Origin: Hypholoma sublateritium FD-334 SS-4 | Lineage: Eukaryota; Basidiomycota; Agaricomycetes; Agaricales; Strophariaceae | NCBI GenBank assembly: GCA_000827495.1 | Contig: KN817552.1 | Location: 278,265-342,264, forward strand | Length of the DNA stretch: 64,000 bases | Direction: 5' to 3' | Shown here: positions 1 through 12,368 of the stretch, one piece after another | How the letters are laid out: every line of letters begins with the position of its first letter | How positions within the stretch are numbered: position 1 is the stretch's first letter | Program-made: the position numbers and the translations under genes | The notes under the pieces: model-generated | Database searches by the model: none | Seen by the model: only the letters and a program-made list of their open reading frames with translations | Told to the model about the DNA's origin: nothing

Positions 1-347
1 CTATTGGCATCTCGCAGTCATAAGGAATTAGCATTTGGATCTTGGATCCCCATCCAGGGGGTGCCTCCGTCTCTCCTCCATGTCCAGCAAAGAAAATCAG
101 AATTGGATCCCCGTTTTTGATATTGTTATTCGATCTGAAGAAGTTCAAAGACCGTAGAATTCTGTCCCTGGTAGCCTCCTCGTTCCGTAGCCTGAAGATT
201 TGGGAGGAAGGAACCAGTAGATCGTTCATTAAATAGGATTCGACGTCCTCTGCGTCGGCGATGCAGCCTTTCAGTGGAGTATAGTGAGTGTTGAGATATT
301 TGTTGATTGCGATGGTCAAGGCAAAAAGCTTGAAAGGCGCTTTCTGC
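1..347 (-). CDS. Caspase-domain protein (peptidase C14), partial
   Basis: The minus strand from a splice acceptor at 348-350 reads without a stop to the window edge. The product starts with an ALTIAINKY-type beta strand, then a CIADAEDVESYL helix, a segment with LRNEEATRDRIL, and the FFAGHGGE block that carries the catalytic His of caspase/metacaspase folds, followed by a PPGWG-IQMLIPYD stretch. This order matches basidiomycete caspase-domain proteins, which often have a PPGWG segment after the GHG motif. The catalytic Cys strand lies beyond the edge. An upstream exon exists, but no convincing start codon was found: the nearest candidate exon soon runs into a stop. Cysteine peptidase activity is inferred from the family only. 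Confidence 0.8.
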
Positions 348-1780
348 CTGAAATGGGAGCCGAAGAAATATTATGAGACGGTGGAATTATGCGAAAGCAG
401 TAGGGTACCCTACCTTCTTGTCGGGGTATAAGTAGGAAGCCTAGTCGACGAGATTAAGGTCAGTCAAGCTCGATTACTTCTCGCATAAGAGAATCGTAAT
501 CGAGGACATGCCTGGAGCTTTGCATGGAGCCATGATTTGAGCTTGAATGCCTGAAAAACGCGCCAATATACTGTGAGTCAGTACTTGTTTAAGTCTCTAG
601 GATGCCGACGGGGCTCGGAATCCCCGAAGCTTGTACGCAGTACCTTTCATAACCATAGTATCCCTGCGGAGTGGCCATTCCTGCTACCAGTATCAGCAGC
701 AACGGAAAGTCAGTCGGAAGAGGCGATAAGGTACCAGCTGAGAAACGGGATGACAGCCTCTTGATATCTTCTCCGGCTGTTTGGTTCTACTGAAATGCAT
801 GGCAGCTTCCCACAGATCTTTTTTTAGAAATTCAGAAAACTACACCGTATATCCACCAAGTTGCCATTAATTGAATCTTTGGCGTCTAATCAGGGATTCC
901 GATTATATTGGCCCACTCACTCGCGGAGAAAACATGTCTAAACAAGCCTTATAGATTGTCGGTATTTTCAGGGCTCAGCTATGTATTCTGCACACAATGA
1001 TTGGCCTATTTATTGAAAACGCTTGGCCTGTGCTGGAATTGACCTGTCAGGAACTACGCGGCGAAATAAATAGGAGATAAATATGTACCCGGGGAGTCCC
1101 TAATAGATGCCTGTTTTGATTCGATTGCTTCTAGACTAGATTCCTGGAAGAAGATACGGAACCATACGGTCACTTAAGCTTGGACGTCTACATTTGTGAA
1201 AACAACGCAAAATTACCGTAGATGCAGCGATTTGGGCTCTATTCGTCCATGATGGTGGCACAATCACGTCGAGGCCTTCCACAAACGTTTCCCCGCGGAG
1301 TGGCATTCCTGCCGTAAATGCACAAGTGGTGACAAATCGGGAAGAGGCGATAAGGCAGTTGGGAAAACGAGAGTGCAGGCCAATTCGAGCTCGCTGGCTC
1401 TAAATAGAGTCCTTAAGTAGCCGGTGTATTCCTCTTTAGCGGTCTATATAGAGCCTCATAAGTTCGGACCGAGATAGTACGTGTTGCAGGAGACAGATCT
1501 GGCATCATACACCATGAACTATCAGGTGCGGGGGCAGGAGACACCCACCATTGTGGTTTAATACAGCGACGGGGAGGCTGAACCCAGCATGGGTCCAAAC
1601 ACAGTCTCCAGGTCTGCAGAGAATTCAGAGTAAGCGCGATTCCCAAGAGCTAAGAACACAGTCGACGCGGCGGGGCGAGCGAGCAACACCTAAAAACATG
1701 AGGAGAGTATGCAGCGTACTGAGATACATTGGAACCATCAGGCACAAATGGGCACAAGTAGATTGAGCAGGATGAGATGT
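348..1780. repeat. Intergenic DNA with dispersed duplicated segments
   Basis: No gene was recognised. The stretch around 660-765 (gcggagtgg-cattcctgc, then ggaagaggcgataagg) is echoed at about 1290-1380. The stretch around 866-895 (gaatctttggcgtctaatcaggg) is echoed at 2636-2665. These are old imperfect duplications, probably remnants of a repeat family. Confidence 0.45.
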
Positions 1781-1809
1781 ATTCATCGTAAAAGGGCGAG
1801 CAGCAGATC

Positions 1810-2330
1810 AAGAGCGTGAGCAGGTGGGTTTTCATCAAGGCGACCTGCAGTGGGCGAGCGGGGATCGACGGCCTGGAGATGTCTTGGCCGACGGCATCGA
1901 TGGTCGGGAAGCACGAAAAAAAGGGTCAGGTGCATGAGTAGGAGGATTTTCATCGACGCAAACTGCAGTGAGCGAGCGTGGGCCGCAAGCGGACTGGAAA
2001 GTGGACCAACGAAGTCAACACAATTGGCTGGCAGTAAGCGCGGGAAATGGGTCAGGAGCCTGCGCAAGCGGATTTTCATCGACGCGTGTTGCAGGAAGCA
2101 AGTGGACTGGCTGATTTAACGCGAGCGGCGGGCGGGAAGCGGGCGAGAGGGCAGAGCGAGCGGACTGGCGAGGTCGACGCAAGCGGCGGGGAGGAAGCGC
2201 GCGAGAACACCTGGGCGGGGCGCGGGTGTGGGGCGAGTGGACTGGCGAGGACAACACAAGCAGTGGGCGGAAACGGGCCAGGGGCTTGAGGTCGGATTTT
2301 CGTCGACGCGAACTGCAGAAGGCGAATGAT
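1810..2330. repeat. Degenerate tandem repeat, GC-rich
   Basis: A unit containing ggattttcatcgacgc and ctgcag recurs at about 1827, 1943, 2070 and 2292, interspersed with copies of gcgagcggactggcgagg and gacgcaagcggc. Spacing is roughly 115-125 bp or about twice that. Short open frames exist on both strands here but look like by-products of the repeat. Confidence 0.6.
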
Positions 2331-2994
2331 CTAGCGACGGCGCAGGCAGCGCAGTGCGATGGGCGGCAATTTTCTGGGCCGTCAGTGGTGTAACCAGTGG
2401 TGCTGAGATTTTTGGTTGAGTGCAGACTGTAGCTATCCCAGAAATATTAGTAAAGCTAGAATGCAGCCTTCATACCTGCAAAACCATCTGGTGCTTCGGT
2501 GACGGCTGCAGAAGTGTGAGAGAGAACTGAGAAGGTTGCCGATCACTCACGCCCGCGTCACGCCATCACATAGACCGCTCACGCTTGTACCACGCGTTCT
2601 GCCAGGGCCTACATAGCCACTCAATCAGCATTGATTGGATCTTTAGCGTCTAGTCAGGGCCAAGTCAGGGCTTCCAATTTAAATCGACTATGGCCTGGTG
2701 ACTTTGGATGGAAGTGTCACTTCTATGTACATAGTTCTTATCGATTAGCAGTATTTTTACACTTCATGTTCTTCACACGGACGAGAGGAATTACCCCAAT
2801 CAATGTGCATGGTGGACCTTGTGCCCTTGCTGGTAAGCCTCAGGGGCAACGATAGGATAAATAAGCGCATGAACTGTTTTCAATCGACAAAGGGCCGCTG
2901 TTCCTTCATGCCCCCTTGAAATCCAATCCAGACGCAACAGAAGGCCAATACTTGGCTAATACGATGACGTATGTGCTGTGGTGCCAGTCTAGAT

Positions 2995-3453
2995 TCATTT
3001 GCTCATAGCTCTAAACCTCGCCCACCTAGTTCGACGCGTAGCCTCCAGGAGGAGATAGCGTGCAATGAAGGGAGATTGGAGGAGTTGAAACGCGTAGTTG
3101 AAGACCTCAAGAGGCAACAGGCTATATCCGACAAAGAAAAGCAAGCTCTGATCAATAAATGCAAGGAACTCAGACAGACGGTCGACAGGATCAACTCGAG
3201 GGTCCAGGGAGTGCCGCAATCTCATACTAGCTATCCAACCGGAGGGGGTAATTCGATTCCAAGCTTCAACAACGTCATGGGCTCTTCCTATGTACCAGTC
3301 TCGATCTTTCACGAGAACAGAAATCAGAGTCGCCCGCCCCCATTCCCGGTCGCACAACCTTACCTTGCACCCGGGCCCTACAACGCAGTCCCTCATTCGA
3401 TGTCTGCTAATCCGTACGAAGGACATTACCAAGGCGGGGGCAGAGGGTATTGA
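2995..3453 (+). CDS. Small coiled-coil protein with Pro/Gly-rich tail, hypothetical
   Basis: The reading frame encodes a heptad-like helix of about 60 residues rich in Glu, Lys and Leu (from SLQEEIACNEGRLEELK through VDRIN). A low-complexity tail follows, with PPPFP, a second Pro-rich stretch and a terminal GGGRGY. No catalytic motif is visible. The start is uncertain: an in-frame ATG lies at 2971, but the coiled coil begins near 3040 and an upstream exon could be missed. It may be the 3' exon of a larger gene or an isolated remnant. The opposite strand is also open here, but its product looks like a mirror of the same codons. No neighbour suggests a role. Confidence 0.35.
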   Translation, partial: SFAHSSKPRPPSSTRSLQEEIACNEGRLEELKRVVEDLKRQQAISDKEKQALINKCKELRQTVDRINSRVQGVPQSHTSYPTGGGNSIPSFNNVMGSSYVPVSIFHENRNQSRPPPFPVAQPYLAPGPYNAVPHSMSANPYEGHYQGGGRGY

Positions 3454-3462
3454 CTCATCCAT

Positions 3463-4652
3463 CGCGCGGGACGTCTAATTTAGTTCTGATCTTGGACTTG
3501 TATTTCGTGGAAAATTGGCTTAACAATACACTTACTCTCCCAAAGTGATCATAAACTTTTTACAGAATCGTAAATGAGATACATAGTCTATAAATAACAC
3601 AAATAAAAGGTTAGGATTGGACCGATAAGCGTCGAGAACCTGCCCGTTTGGGACATGCTGTCAATGGCGCCCACAACAATGTTCGTAGCCCAGATGACAG
3701 AAGGTGGGCAACAATAACAATAGAAAAAAAAGAATGCGAAGGAAGATGCGTCAGGAATGCTTTAAATATGATTCCCGTGTCGAAATTAGAAGGAGTGTGA
3801 GTCCAAGTCTGGTCAAGGCTTAAAAATCAATGTTTACTACTACTAGTATGTACTTAATTATTCTATTCATGTAATACTTGAAATATATTAGGTATGGGGC
3901 CGTGTGAGTTTCTCCTCTGGATCCAGGATTCTATGTAAGTAGACTCGGAGGCACATCTCATAAACTGTGGCAGGGTAAGCATGCCGTATTCAACAAGTGG
4001 AGCGGAGCAACTTGTGACTATCTAAGTCTTACATTACAATCGCAGTCGTCGTGGAATTATTCCGACAAATATTCATATCCTCCTGGATCATCGGAAAAGC
4101 TGTGTGATTTGCTACGGAAAGTCTGATCTGCACCGCTTTGAGGGGCTGGATAGATATCCGAGTTGCCTACGTACTTACCGTGGACTCAGCCTGTCCTCTG
4201 ATAAGTGTTTATCAATTGCGAAGCTATATCTTCCGATATGAAGGTATAGAGAAGAAATATCACGTCTGGCTCTCATGTATATCTCGTTCAATCTCACTGG
4301 ACCTTGGGAAGGACGACTTGCCTCCCTGGAAGTACATACTAATATCTGGTATTTTCCAATATCGCTTTTTCCCCAAGTTTTCCCTCCATAAAAGAGTAAG
4401 CATCTCATCTAGATACGCCAAGGCTAAAATGCGACTCCGCTTGTCCAGATCTGTCGAAACTCCGAGTTCAAAATGATCATCGCATAAGCAACGATCGACA
4501 GCGTGATAATTGTTGCGATTCTTAAGTCCAAGTTCGTCAGTACACCGCAGTCACCTACTTTGACCACCCGTATCTCAGCCTACTTACTCTATATATAATT
4601 CCTCGATTCTGAGTGCTGAGCGCTGAGGAATCGATCTAAAACATCATCCACG
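3463..4652. other. AT-rich intergenic stretch, nothing recognised
   Basis: Mostly AT-rich DNA with short open frames. A frame at 4138-4476 has no recognisable domain. Promoter elements for the DUF6533-type gene that starts at 4653 presumably lie in the last few hundred bases. Confidence 0.4.
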
Positions 4653-6652
4653 ATGTCGTGGCTGAACACACTGGGTTCTTCGTCGGACTTGCCGTCAGTG
4701 GCAGACCAGATTGTTGATTTCAAAAGCGTTAGGAATGGAAATTACTCCAGTGGTAAGATTCAAGTCTTATGCCACTTGAAGTTTCAGTTCGAAGATTATC
4801 ATATCGCTGAACCTTAAATATTAAATAGTTGTCACTTTGACCATCCTCGTATATAATGCGATATTGGTCTTCCCACAAGAGGTCAGCTTTCATTTCTTTC
4901 TCGTCGACTGGGTTATTGTAAATGACTTCGTATTTCTCAGGTCGAGCATATTTGGAGGTAAGATACGAGACAACATCACTAGCCCAGACGTACTAATAAA
5001 GGCAATCCCACAGATCAAAATGGTCTCTGCCCAAAGTTCTGTACATCTTTCTGAGATATTGTGGTATCATCCATACCGCGTAGGCCCATCCCTCTACTAT
5101 TACCATCGTACTACTCTGATCATTCCATATGACAGAATATTGCTTCGCTGTGAGTCCGCAAGATCACCTAGTCCACTCTTTATTTGATATCTGTATACAG
5201 TTAGCACGAGTATAAACGTACCACGGCAGGTGGGAGAATTCACGTATTCTATTTCCTTTACCTTATCTCAAGACTGTTGTCCTAGACGTCAGTAAAAATT
5301 CCTTCTGGTGTAAACGGTGCCTGATGCTGTGCATCATATAATAGATGCCAAGTCTACTACTGGCTTGTCGCGCTGTGAGTCGATGTCCTGAACGCCAAAA
5401 CGGGTATGGCATTATTAATATAATAATGTATCCTGTAGAGAAGGACCAGTCATATTTGCGATGGCAGTCAATGTGCTCTTGACAATGCGTATAAACGCCC
5501 TATATGGGAGAAGCTCGAAAGGTATGCTTAAAATCAGGCCGTTCGTCTTTAGACGCCGATGCAACAGACGCTCATCTTATTACTTAGTGATGACCATTTT
5601 AACTTTTTTGGTCCTATGTACGTTTCTTTCATTTGGAAGCTGAAAGATAATTAATTTCGTTCTCAACGATAGGTCAATTTGGTGTGAGAGGCGATCACAC
5701 TCTTTTAATTCACGAGCGCTTAATTGATAGAATCTTTTTGACAGTTCTCGACCTATGTTCATAGTACAACGACCATACAAACTGTGGAAGGGGTCCCACC
5801 CTTCATGAACGTAGCAATACCTGGATGTATTACAGTAGTTGCTCCCGAGAAGGGACTTCTCCTAGCGTCTTGGTATGTGTCAAATCGGAAAGAAAGTCGC
5901 GGAACATTGTCAGCTTACTGGTATTACCAAAACTTTTAGGCTCGTGGCTTTCGCCGTTACAGGTATGTAGTTCGAAGCACCAAAAATACACCCTGACGTG
6001 CTGGTACAGGGACATTTTTTTGCATGACAATGTACAAGCTTTGTACAGGCATGTGGCTGAGGGAGGCTAAGGGCAAAGGGAACTTCATAATCCTAATAGT
6101 ACGAAATCGTCATTACACACCTCTTCTGGCCGCATTCTTCGGAGATGGGGTGGTATACTATTTTCTGTAAGTGCGACCTATTGGAACTTCGATGTGTGCG
6201 ATCTCACGAGTGCCATTTCTTTTCAGTATTACTGGTAAGCATCATTACCTCCCTTCCTCAGAACGATATCGGATACAACCCCTTACAAACAGCCCTGCTC
6301 CTAACGTCCACCTTAATGGAGCAGCTCGCTCTTCCAGTACTAGGATCGGTGCCTATTCCGTAAGTTTTGATTACGAAGATCTCCGACCTACGTATGTTAA
6401 TATCTTCTAACCAGCTGGCTTGTCGGAGTGTACTCTTTTGCAGTACGTGGTGAACCGGTGATCATGTCGTGCGATTTGGTGATAGCTGATCTTAGGGAGC
6501 AAACCTGGTTCTCGGTCTTCGGAAAGCGGCCGCCCAGAATACCGTCAGTGGAGCCGCAAACTGGGAGACGACCCTGTCGGCGATGTACTTCGCACCAGAC
6601 ATGGCACATAATAGCGAGGTCTTTTGAATATTATTCGCTGGCGGCAGGGTAA
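4653..6652 (+). CDS. DUF6533-type multi-pass membrane protein
   Basis: An intron-rich gene of roughly ten exons. The first exon (MSWLNTLGSSSDLP...) splices to an exon reading LTILVYNAILVFPQE, then VEHIW, then SKWSLPKVLYIFLRYCG: the N-terminal helix, FP(D/Q)E-VE-IW and KWSLPKVLY block of DUF6533. Later exons encode MRINALYGRSSK near 5490, IPGCITVVAPEKGLLLASW near 5830, RNRHYTPLLAAFFGDGVVYY near 6110, and a C-terminal LREQTWFSVFGKR near 6500. All are landmarks of these seven-helix fungal proteins. Exon borders in the middle are approximate. Function is unknown for the family; a plasma or internal membrane location is inferred. It faces tail to tail with the amidohydrolase gene. Confidence 0.72.
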
Positions 6653-6952
6653 TGCGACCTTCGACAAGGTTCATGGTGTAGACCTATTCCTACAATTCAA
6701 GATTCTTATAAGAGTTCAGTTGGATAACAAATACATACGTGTCTGTTTCCCCCATCCTCTCTATAGTGGATTCATTCCGCGAAGGTCTAATCTGATTGGG
6801 GTTTACTATTGGGTTTGGATAATACCGTCGGTATACATGCTGGATCAAGGCAAGCTACATTTTGCACTCCGGACAACACCAGTGAATCTAAAAAAATTGT
6901 ATAGGTCACTTATATTATACAATCGCGTGGCATTGAATCAGCAAAAACCAAT

Positions 6953-8483
6953 TTAGAGTCGATACAGCTTTTCAGAGTTAAAATATAGGGCATCTTGGAC
7001 GATCTTCACAGCTGCGCCTTCGTCGAGTTCTTCTCGTATCACTATATCAGCCAGAACCTGGGCAGCGCTGATTCAGGGTGGGCGAGATCAATGTTACTCG
7101 TAGAATGCTTACGTCAAAGAGGGCCAGACGCGCCTGGTATATCCCGAGATAGTATGACTCGGGCCACCAGTGACCGTCACCTGAAAAATTGCACATCACG
7201 TCAAGGGAAAGAGAATAGTGGTATAAAATCTTACTTGACCATAGAATCTTGTTTGTTGGAGTTAGCTCCAGCATCTGTCGAATAACGTCGCGCTGGCCCG
7301 AGCTTGAGACAAAGGGAAATACCTATTTGATGAAGAAAAATTAAACAAATAAATGGAGTGAGCACTTGTCGTAATTCGCACCTCCCCAAAATCTAAATAG
7401 ACATTCTTATACACCGCCGCAAGATAACCGGCATCACGCGTGTATGGGTATGATGCATGTAGGATAACGAAATTCGTCCCTGGATAGCGTTCGATGAGCG
7501 GTTGCATGTGCGCGGGTGAAGAGTGTGTAAGGCGGATGTCGGTATCGCCGAGGCCGGTGTGAAATTGCACTATGGAAAAGAAAGTAAGCGGACGTGATCC
7601 TACTTGAGCCCAAACCAGGAAGCAGATAGATATACTCGCCTGGTATTCCTTTCTCACCGGCCACGGTCAACGCGATCCGGACGACCTCATCATTGAGAAC
7701 CTTGTGTGCGAGTCTGATACGACCATCGTTTGAATGATAGGACTTCCATAGCTCTTCAATTGCATCTTCCTTCTCCTTCTCCGCCGAAGAAAGGGAGACG
7801 TCGAGCCCGGTGCGGTAGCAAACGATGGATTTGAAGCCAACGACATCTGAAGAATCTGCGAGGTTTGAGAGCTTTTTTTTAAACAGCACTTCGAACTTCG
7901 ACAGCAAATCAAAGTCATCATCTGCGGATGATGCGAATATGGAACGCAGGGTTTCTTCGGCTTCCACTTCGACTCTGACTATTCTTTTGCTTCGTCCGGG
8001 CGCCGTGAATTTGTCGTGCCACTTGTAACCTTCAGCCTTACTTGCCATACCTCCAGGGACTCCTCCTAAGCCGTCATCGATAAGGATCGTGTGGATACCT
8101 GCTGCGTTGAATGATAGCTTGCACAGCGCATCGTAATCCAACTTCATGCGGAATTGCTTTATCCTCTCCCACTTCGCGTTCTCGTCCATGGAGGTGGTAC
8201 TTGGCATCGTTCCGCTTGAGTCTAACTTGAACAAATGAGAGAGCTGGTTAACTGCACGTCGGGCGGCAATAGTGTAGATGGAGTCTGCTTGTGCCTCGCC
8301 CTCTGCCTCGGATATAACTCCCTCGAATGGAAGCACATCGCGTGCGCTAGCACGCAGGAGTGGATGTGCGTGATTGTCGATCGCAGGCTGCGTGAAAGCA
8401 GCTTGATATAGGACGGGGAGGCGTCTGGCAAGCGGGGACAGGAAGAGCGATGGTTGTGGGAGAGGGAGAGTTAGCTCGGACAT
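6953..8483 (-). CDS. Amidohydrolase-type protein, FluG N-terminal-like
   Basis: The long first exon begins MSELTLPLP and carries IDNHAHPLLRASA, the metal-binding His-x-His region of the amidohydrolase TIM barrel. Further exons encode VQFHTGLGDTDIRL, then YPGTNFVILHASYPYTRD, VFPFVSSSGQRDVIRQMLEL, a DGHWWPESYYLG segment, and a last exon ending in FNSEKLYRL before a TAA at 6953-6955. The order (NHAH, HTG.GD, L.HASYP, SSDGH.WPE) matches the N-terminal half of FluG and stand-alone fungal homologues. No glutamine-synthetase domain follows, so this is a stand-alone version. About five exons; the ATG at 8483 is the first in frame. Substrate unknown. It shares a roughly 300-bp divergent promoter region with the BolA-like gene. 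Confidence 0.82.
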
Positions 8484-8783
8484 TGCAGGCTATTCTTAGT
8501 CCGCGTGGCAGCGTGCGTGACATTTAAGGGTAACCAACTGAATCTTATCAGATATCCATCTCTCTTCTTGCTTCCATCATCCTGCGTAAGTTTAATGCAC
8601 TTTATTTCCCGTTTGTTTGCCTATGCTAACATCCAAGAAGTACGTGAAAGGACTGGAAAGTACTCGCCGACGTACATCTTTTCGAAGAAAGGCCTGGAAG
8701 AAGTTCTGCCACTGCAAACATTCTCGCGCCAGCCTGAACCAGGACCGAATCCCTTTGTCTTCGGCCAACACTAGTCCCAAGTC

Positions 8784-9286
8784 ATGCCGATCGACACTAT
8801 CGCTCTCGAAAAGGCCATAAAGCGCGCCATTCCCGTCACACATCTCGAGATTGAAGACCAGTCCAGTGGCTGCGGTGACAACTACGCCATCGTACTCGTT
8901 AGCGAGGTGCGTTTGCTTTATTCGGACATCCTCGGACGCATTATAAGCCGAGAAATCATGTATGGCTTTTCCAGGCCTTCCAAGGGAAGACAACGCTTGC
9001 TCGTCATCGCATGGGTGAGTATTCTTTTCCACATCTTCACTGCCCCTGGACGTACAGAATCTCTGATTAAAACCTTCTCAAGTGAACGAGTTACTCAAGG
9101 ACCAGATCGCTCAAATGCACGCATTCTCACAGGTTAGCATGATTTCGGATCCCATTGAAACCGTTCTCCTCATGCCTTGCTCCTGTGACCGAATATGTTG
9201 TCACTAAACATATTTTTGTTCTTCTTGCTCAGAAAACCTACACTCCTGCTCAGTACGACGAACTTCAAGCGAAGGCCTCTTCTTAA
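8784..9286 (+). CDS. BolA-like protein (BolA2/Fra2 type)
   Basis: Four exons can be placed exactly: 8784-8906, 8975-9014, 9083-9132 and 9233-9286. All introns have GT-AG ends, and they give an 88-residue protein, the usual BolA2 length. Hallmarks are HLEIEDQSSGCGDNYAIV with the conserved Cys, FQGKTTLARHRMVNELL with the invariant His region, and a C-terminal MHAFSQKTYTPAQYDEL. BolA2/Fra2 proteins work with monothiol glutaredoxins in cytosolic iron sensing and Fe-S cluster trafficking; that role is inferred here from family membership. The protein is compact and lacks a mitochondrial presequence, favouring the cytosolic type over BolA1/3. It is transcribed away from the amidohydrolase gene. Confidence 0.92.
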
Positions 9287-9843
9287 AGCTGGTGGTCTGC
9301 ATTTATAGCTCGCAGTTTTTAACCTTTCCTGGTAATATGCCTACGCCATAGAAATATTGTGCATGAGTAGAAATTATAACCAATATCGCTGTTTGGGTCA
9401 AGATACTTGGAAAGCAGGTCAAAGAGCTGCCAGTACTTGTCCTGCAGCCTGCTGCCGGAAACATTTCCACTCGAGCAGCTGATTTAAATAATCAAGATTT
9501 AATCATCTTCTACCCTTGCATTTTATATCCCCAGGACCACACTTTATTGGCTTTAAAGTGTTTGCAAAGTTTTTGAGTGGCTCAGCCAAGACGGTCAACA
9601 GACAAAAAGGGTTTCACGAAATTCCTTGGGAAATTGTCCAGAAATGCCCGCCAGATTATTATTGCTACACAACACGTGAAGTGCACGGGTTTCAACGAGC
9701 GCTTAATTTAAACCCCGAGTACTAGTCGGACCACTCTTTCCTAGACTCGCTAGCCAGTCCTCTCAAAGTCCTCTACGGGGTCCATCTCCAGCCTGTTTCA
9801 GTTTTCCTTCTATCGATATATTTGTACAAGGAAGAGGACAGTG
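9287..9843. other. Intergenic, nothing recognised
   Basis: Short open frames only. It contains the 3' end of the BolA-like gene and the presumed promoter of the next gene; no repeat or RNA gene was seen. Confidence 0.4.
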
Positions 9844-10998
9844 ATGTCAAACCCACAATATGGAGACGGCTCCAATGGTAACAATGGGTGCGTATTGCAT
9901 CTGTCGACTCGGACCTTTAGAAGTCACTCATAACTTGATACTCCAAATTGCTGTTCAGGGGGAGGGAGTGGCATGCACCGCCCGCCTACACTGCTCAAGC
10001 TCAGCGCATTACTTTGCTTCACGGTACTGTGGGCTATGGGACCATGGAACCTTCGTCAAAGTGCCGCGCGCCTCCGTCTCCTGGTGAACGAATCGGAGTG
10101 ATCGTGATATACATCTTGGTTGGTATTCTGATAGGCTACATGTTGCAAACCCCGCTCGATTCCATTTACCGAGAAAGCCAACGATCTCAATGGGCTATCG
10201 ACAAGCAAAATCATACCGATGAGCAGCAGAAGTGGCAGAAGTGGGTCTCGGACAGGGACGCAGAGCAGCGCAGATGGGACGAAGAACTAGCACAAAAGCG
10301 AGGCCAGATCGAATGGCAAGGGCTTCAACGTCAGAAATGCGTACGTTACGGGACGAGCGAATATACGGCAACACTCTCGCATGTTCCGTTAGGATTGAAC
10401 CCCGTGGATGAATGCAGAAGTAAGTCGCTTCGAATCAATGGTCGCGACCTCCTCCCCACTCGTTGCGAAGATCAGGTATGTGTTTCCTGTTCCCGAATCC
10501 ATGAAAAACTGAATACCTTTAGGGATACTGCGGCAAGATAACCGCCCACTGGGAGGTAGACTTCAACGAACCCCAATGTGCGCCCTTCTTTTCGGAAGTA
10601 CTGGATAAGGTGCGTGATCGTTCATGAATCCCGTATCCTGCACTCATGCCAGAATGTGTCTTCTCCGCCCCAGGGCTGCAACGGTGCCTATCGTGTAAGT
10701 TTCTTTCGTGGAGCAGTAATGTGGTATTCTTACACCCACTCATATAACCTTTGCCAGCGATATGACGCCAGGTTGGAGAATATACAGGAGTGGGAGACTT
10801 GGCGTGAAGTCTGCTCTACTATGACCACCGCTTATGGCTCTGTTCAGCTTGGACCAGGTGCTTCATGCTCTGAATGCAACGTTCGTCTCTTCCCGATAAC
10901 TCTGACCGCATGCATGTTCTAATGAATATTCAAACATCCAGTGGGGAAGATGCGGACGCTGGGCCACATGGATGATCCAAGACTATCGTTGCAGCTGA
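9844..10998 (+). CDS. Single-pass membrane protein with Cys-rich lumenal domain
   Basis: Exon 1 is 9844-9887 (MSNPQYGDGSNGNN), joined through a 71-nt intron to a long exon. That exon encodes a Pro-rich cytosolic segment, a transmembrane helix (IGVIVIYILVGILIGYML), and a charged coiled-coil stretch rich in Gln, Trp and Glu. Downstream exons give a Cys-rich domain with conserved-looking pairs: CVRYGTSEYTATL, DECRSK, CED, GYCGKITAHWEVDFNEPQC, GCNGAYR, a stretch with WREVCSTM, and a final WGRCGRWATWMIQDYRCS before TGA at 10996-10998. The layout resembles a family of agaricomycete hypothetical membrane proteins I recall but cannot name. Its role is unknown; the Cys pattern suggests a disulphide-bonded extracytoplasmic domain. 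Confidence 0.75.
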
Positions 10999-11147
10999 TC
11001 GAAGACGAATGCCAGCACTTGGTGTTCGCCTTTTATTATCAATTTTGCTATCCATACCACAGATTCCTGTAGCTCGATCTTGCTGTGATTATAAGGGATG
11101 TATATCATCATGAGCGTATAAATAATCGTGCCTATCTACTTCTTCTT

Positions 11148-12356
11148 TCAATTGGAGATAGTAACGACAGAAATTGTAGTTCCGGATAGTTCTTCCCTAA
11201 AGCGCCGATTACTCTCGCCTTCAGTCTGTTTTGATTTGACGAACTGCACGTCTGATACGACTGGATTCACTTCAACATGCCATTCTTGATCTCCCTCGGC
11301 CCGGTATTGGGATGTCCTTATGACGATGAGGTTGAACGTGCTGCAGAGGACCGGTAAATTCTGCGCGTTCGGATCAGATCCAAAGGTCAGAATATCGCGG
11401 GTGTAACCTTGCAGATATGAACGTACAATCCATCCTAACACTAGAATTGCCGCCGAGCTATTTGGCGTCCACCACACGATAAAATGAGGGATTGTTACGA
11501 TGAGGTATACCATGCCCGAGTCGAACAGTACTCGGGCGATGAAGTCGAGATCGCGCGTCGAGGATCGAACATTCCTTTGAATCTTAACGGCCTTCCAAAT
11601 GCGATAGACTATTCTAGCTATGCACACATTATTTCTACTTGATTTATGGTAGTTTTTCGAGGCAGTTTGGGCGACGAACCTGTGGTGTAAATGTTGACAA
11701 CAATGGTAGACGCCCAAAACGGAGTCAACACAGTCCCTGGCCCGATCGTGATATTTACGGGAACCCATACGCCTGCAATATCTGCGCTCTTGACAACTTG
11801 CCAATAAATTTGCAATATTGTGCATACAAGCCCTCCGACCCAGAAGACAGATGGGAATAGAATTGAACGCAGAGATTTAGCGCAGATGAGCCAGCAACGG
11901 TAGATCTGTGGGCTGATATCAGAAACAGGAACTTGCGGCTTGAGTTTCAATTTTTCAAAGCTTACTAGAAATCCGTCTGTTATAAGGACAGATGTATTGG
12001 TTACTGTACACTGATAGCGTATATCATGTATTTGTTTCAGTAAAAGTGTGATTCATTCATACCATTACTGTTGCAGACCAAGGTAGTTTAGAGCTATTAG
12101 GAACGAACCGGGAGACAGCGTATTCCGCCCACTCCACGGTCGTTACGGCGGCCAAGGTAATATGGATTGACGAAAGAGCGAACAGCATAAGAGCGATCGT
12201 CAACGAAGTCCTGTCGATGGGCTTACGGAGTTTCCACCCCTGATCGCTGAAACTTAGCCAGCGGAGGCAATAGACAAGAGTACATAGGTACGCTCCTGTC
12301 GCCAATGCCGCTAGAAATAATGCCCCGATCCGTTCTTGATAGGTGTATCCTGCCAT
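11148..12356 (-). CDS. Seven-helix-type membrane protein, agaricomycete family
   Basis: Three exons. The first ends at 12063 and joins across a 52-nt intron (12011-12062) to TVTNTSVLITDGFLVSF. The second ends near 11684 and joins to ARIVYRIWKAVK. Hydrophobic helices are visible at RIGALFLAALATGAYLCTLVY, SLTIALMLFALSSIHITLAAV, ILFPSVFWVGGLVCTILQIYW, GTVLTPFWASTIVVNIYT, and in later exons MVYLIVTIPHFIVWW and AAILVLGWIV. The (A/T)xxIVYRIW segment after the fifth helix is common in this expanded family. An alternative start four codons upstream (12368) is possible. Function unknown. The gene is convergent with the preceding Cys-rich membrane protein. Confidence 0.75.
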
Positions 12357-12368
12357 TTTTGACTGCAA

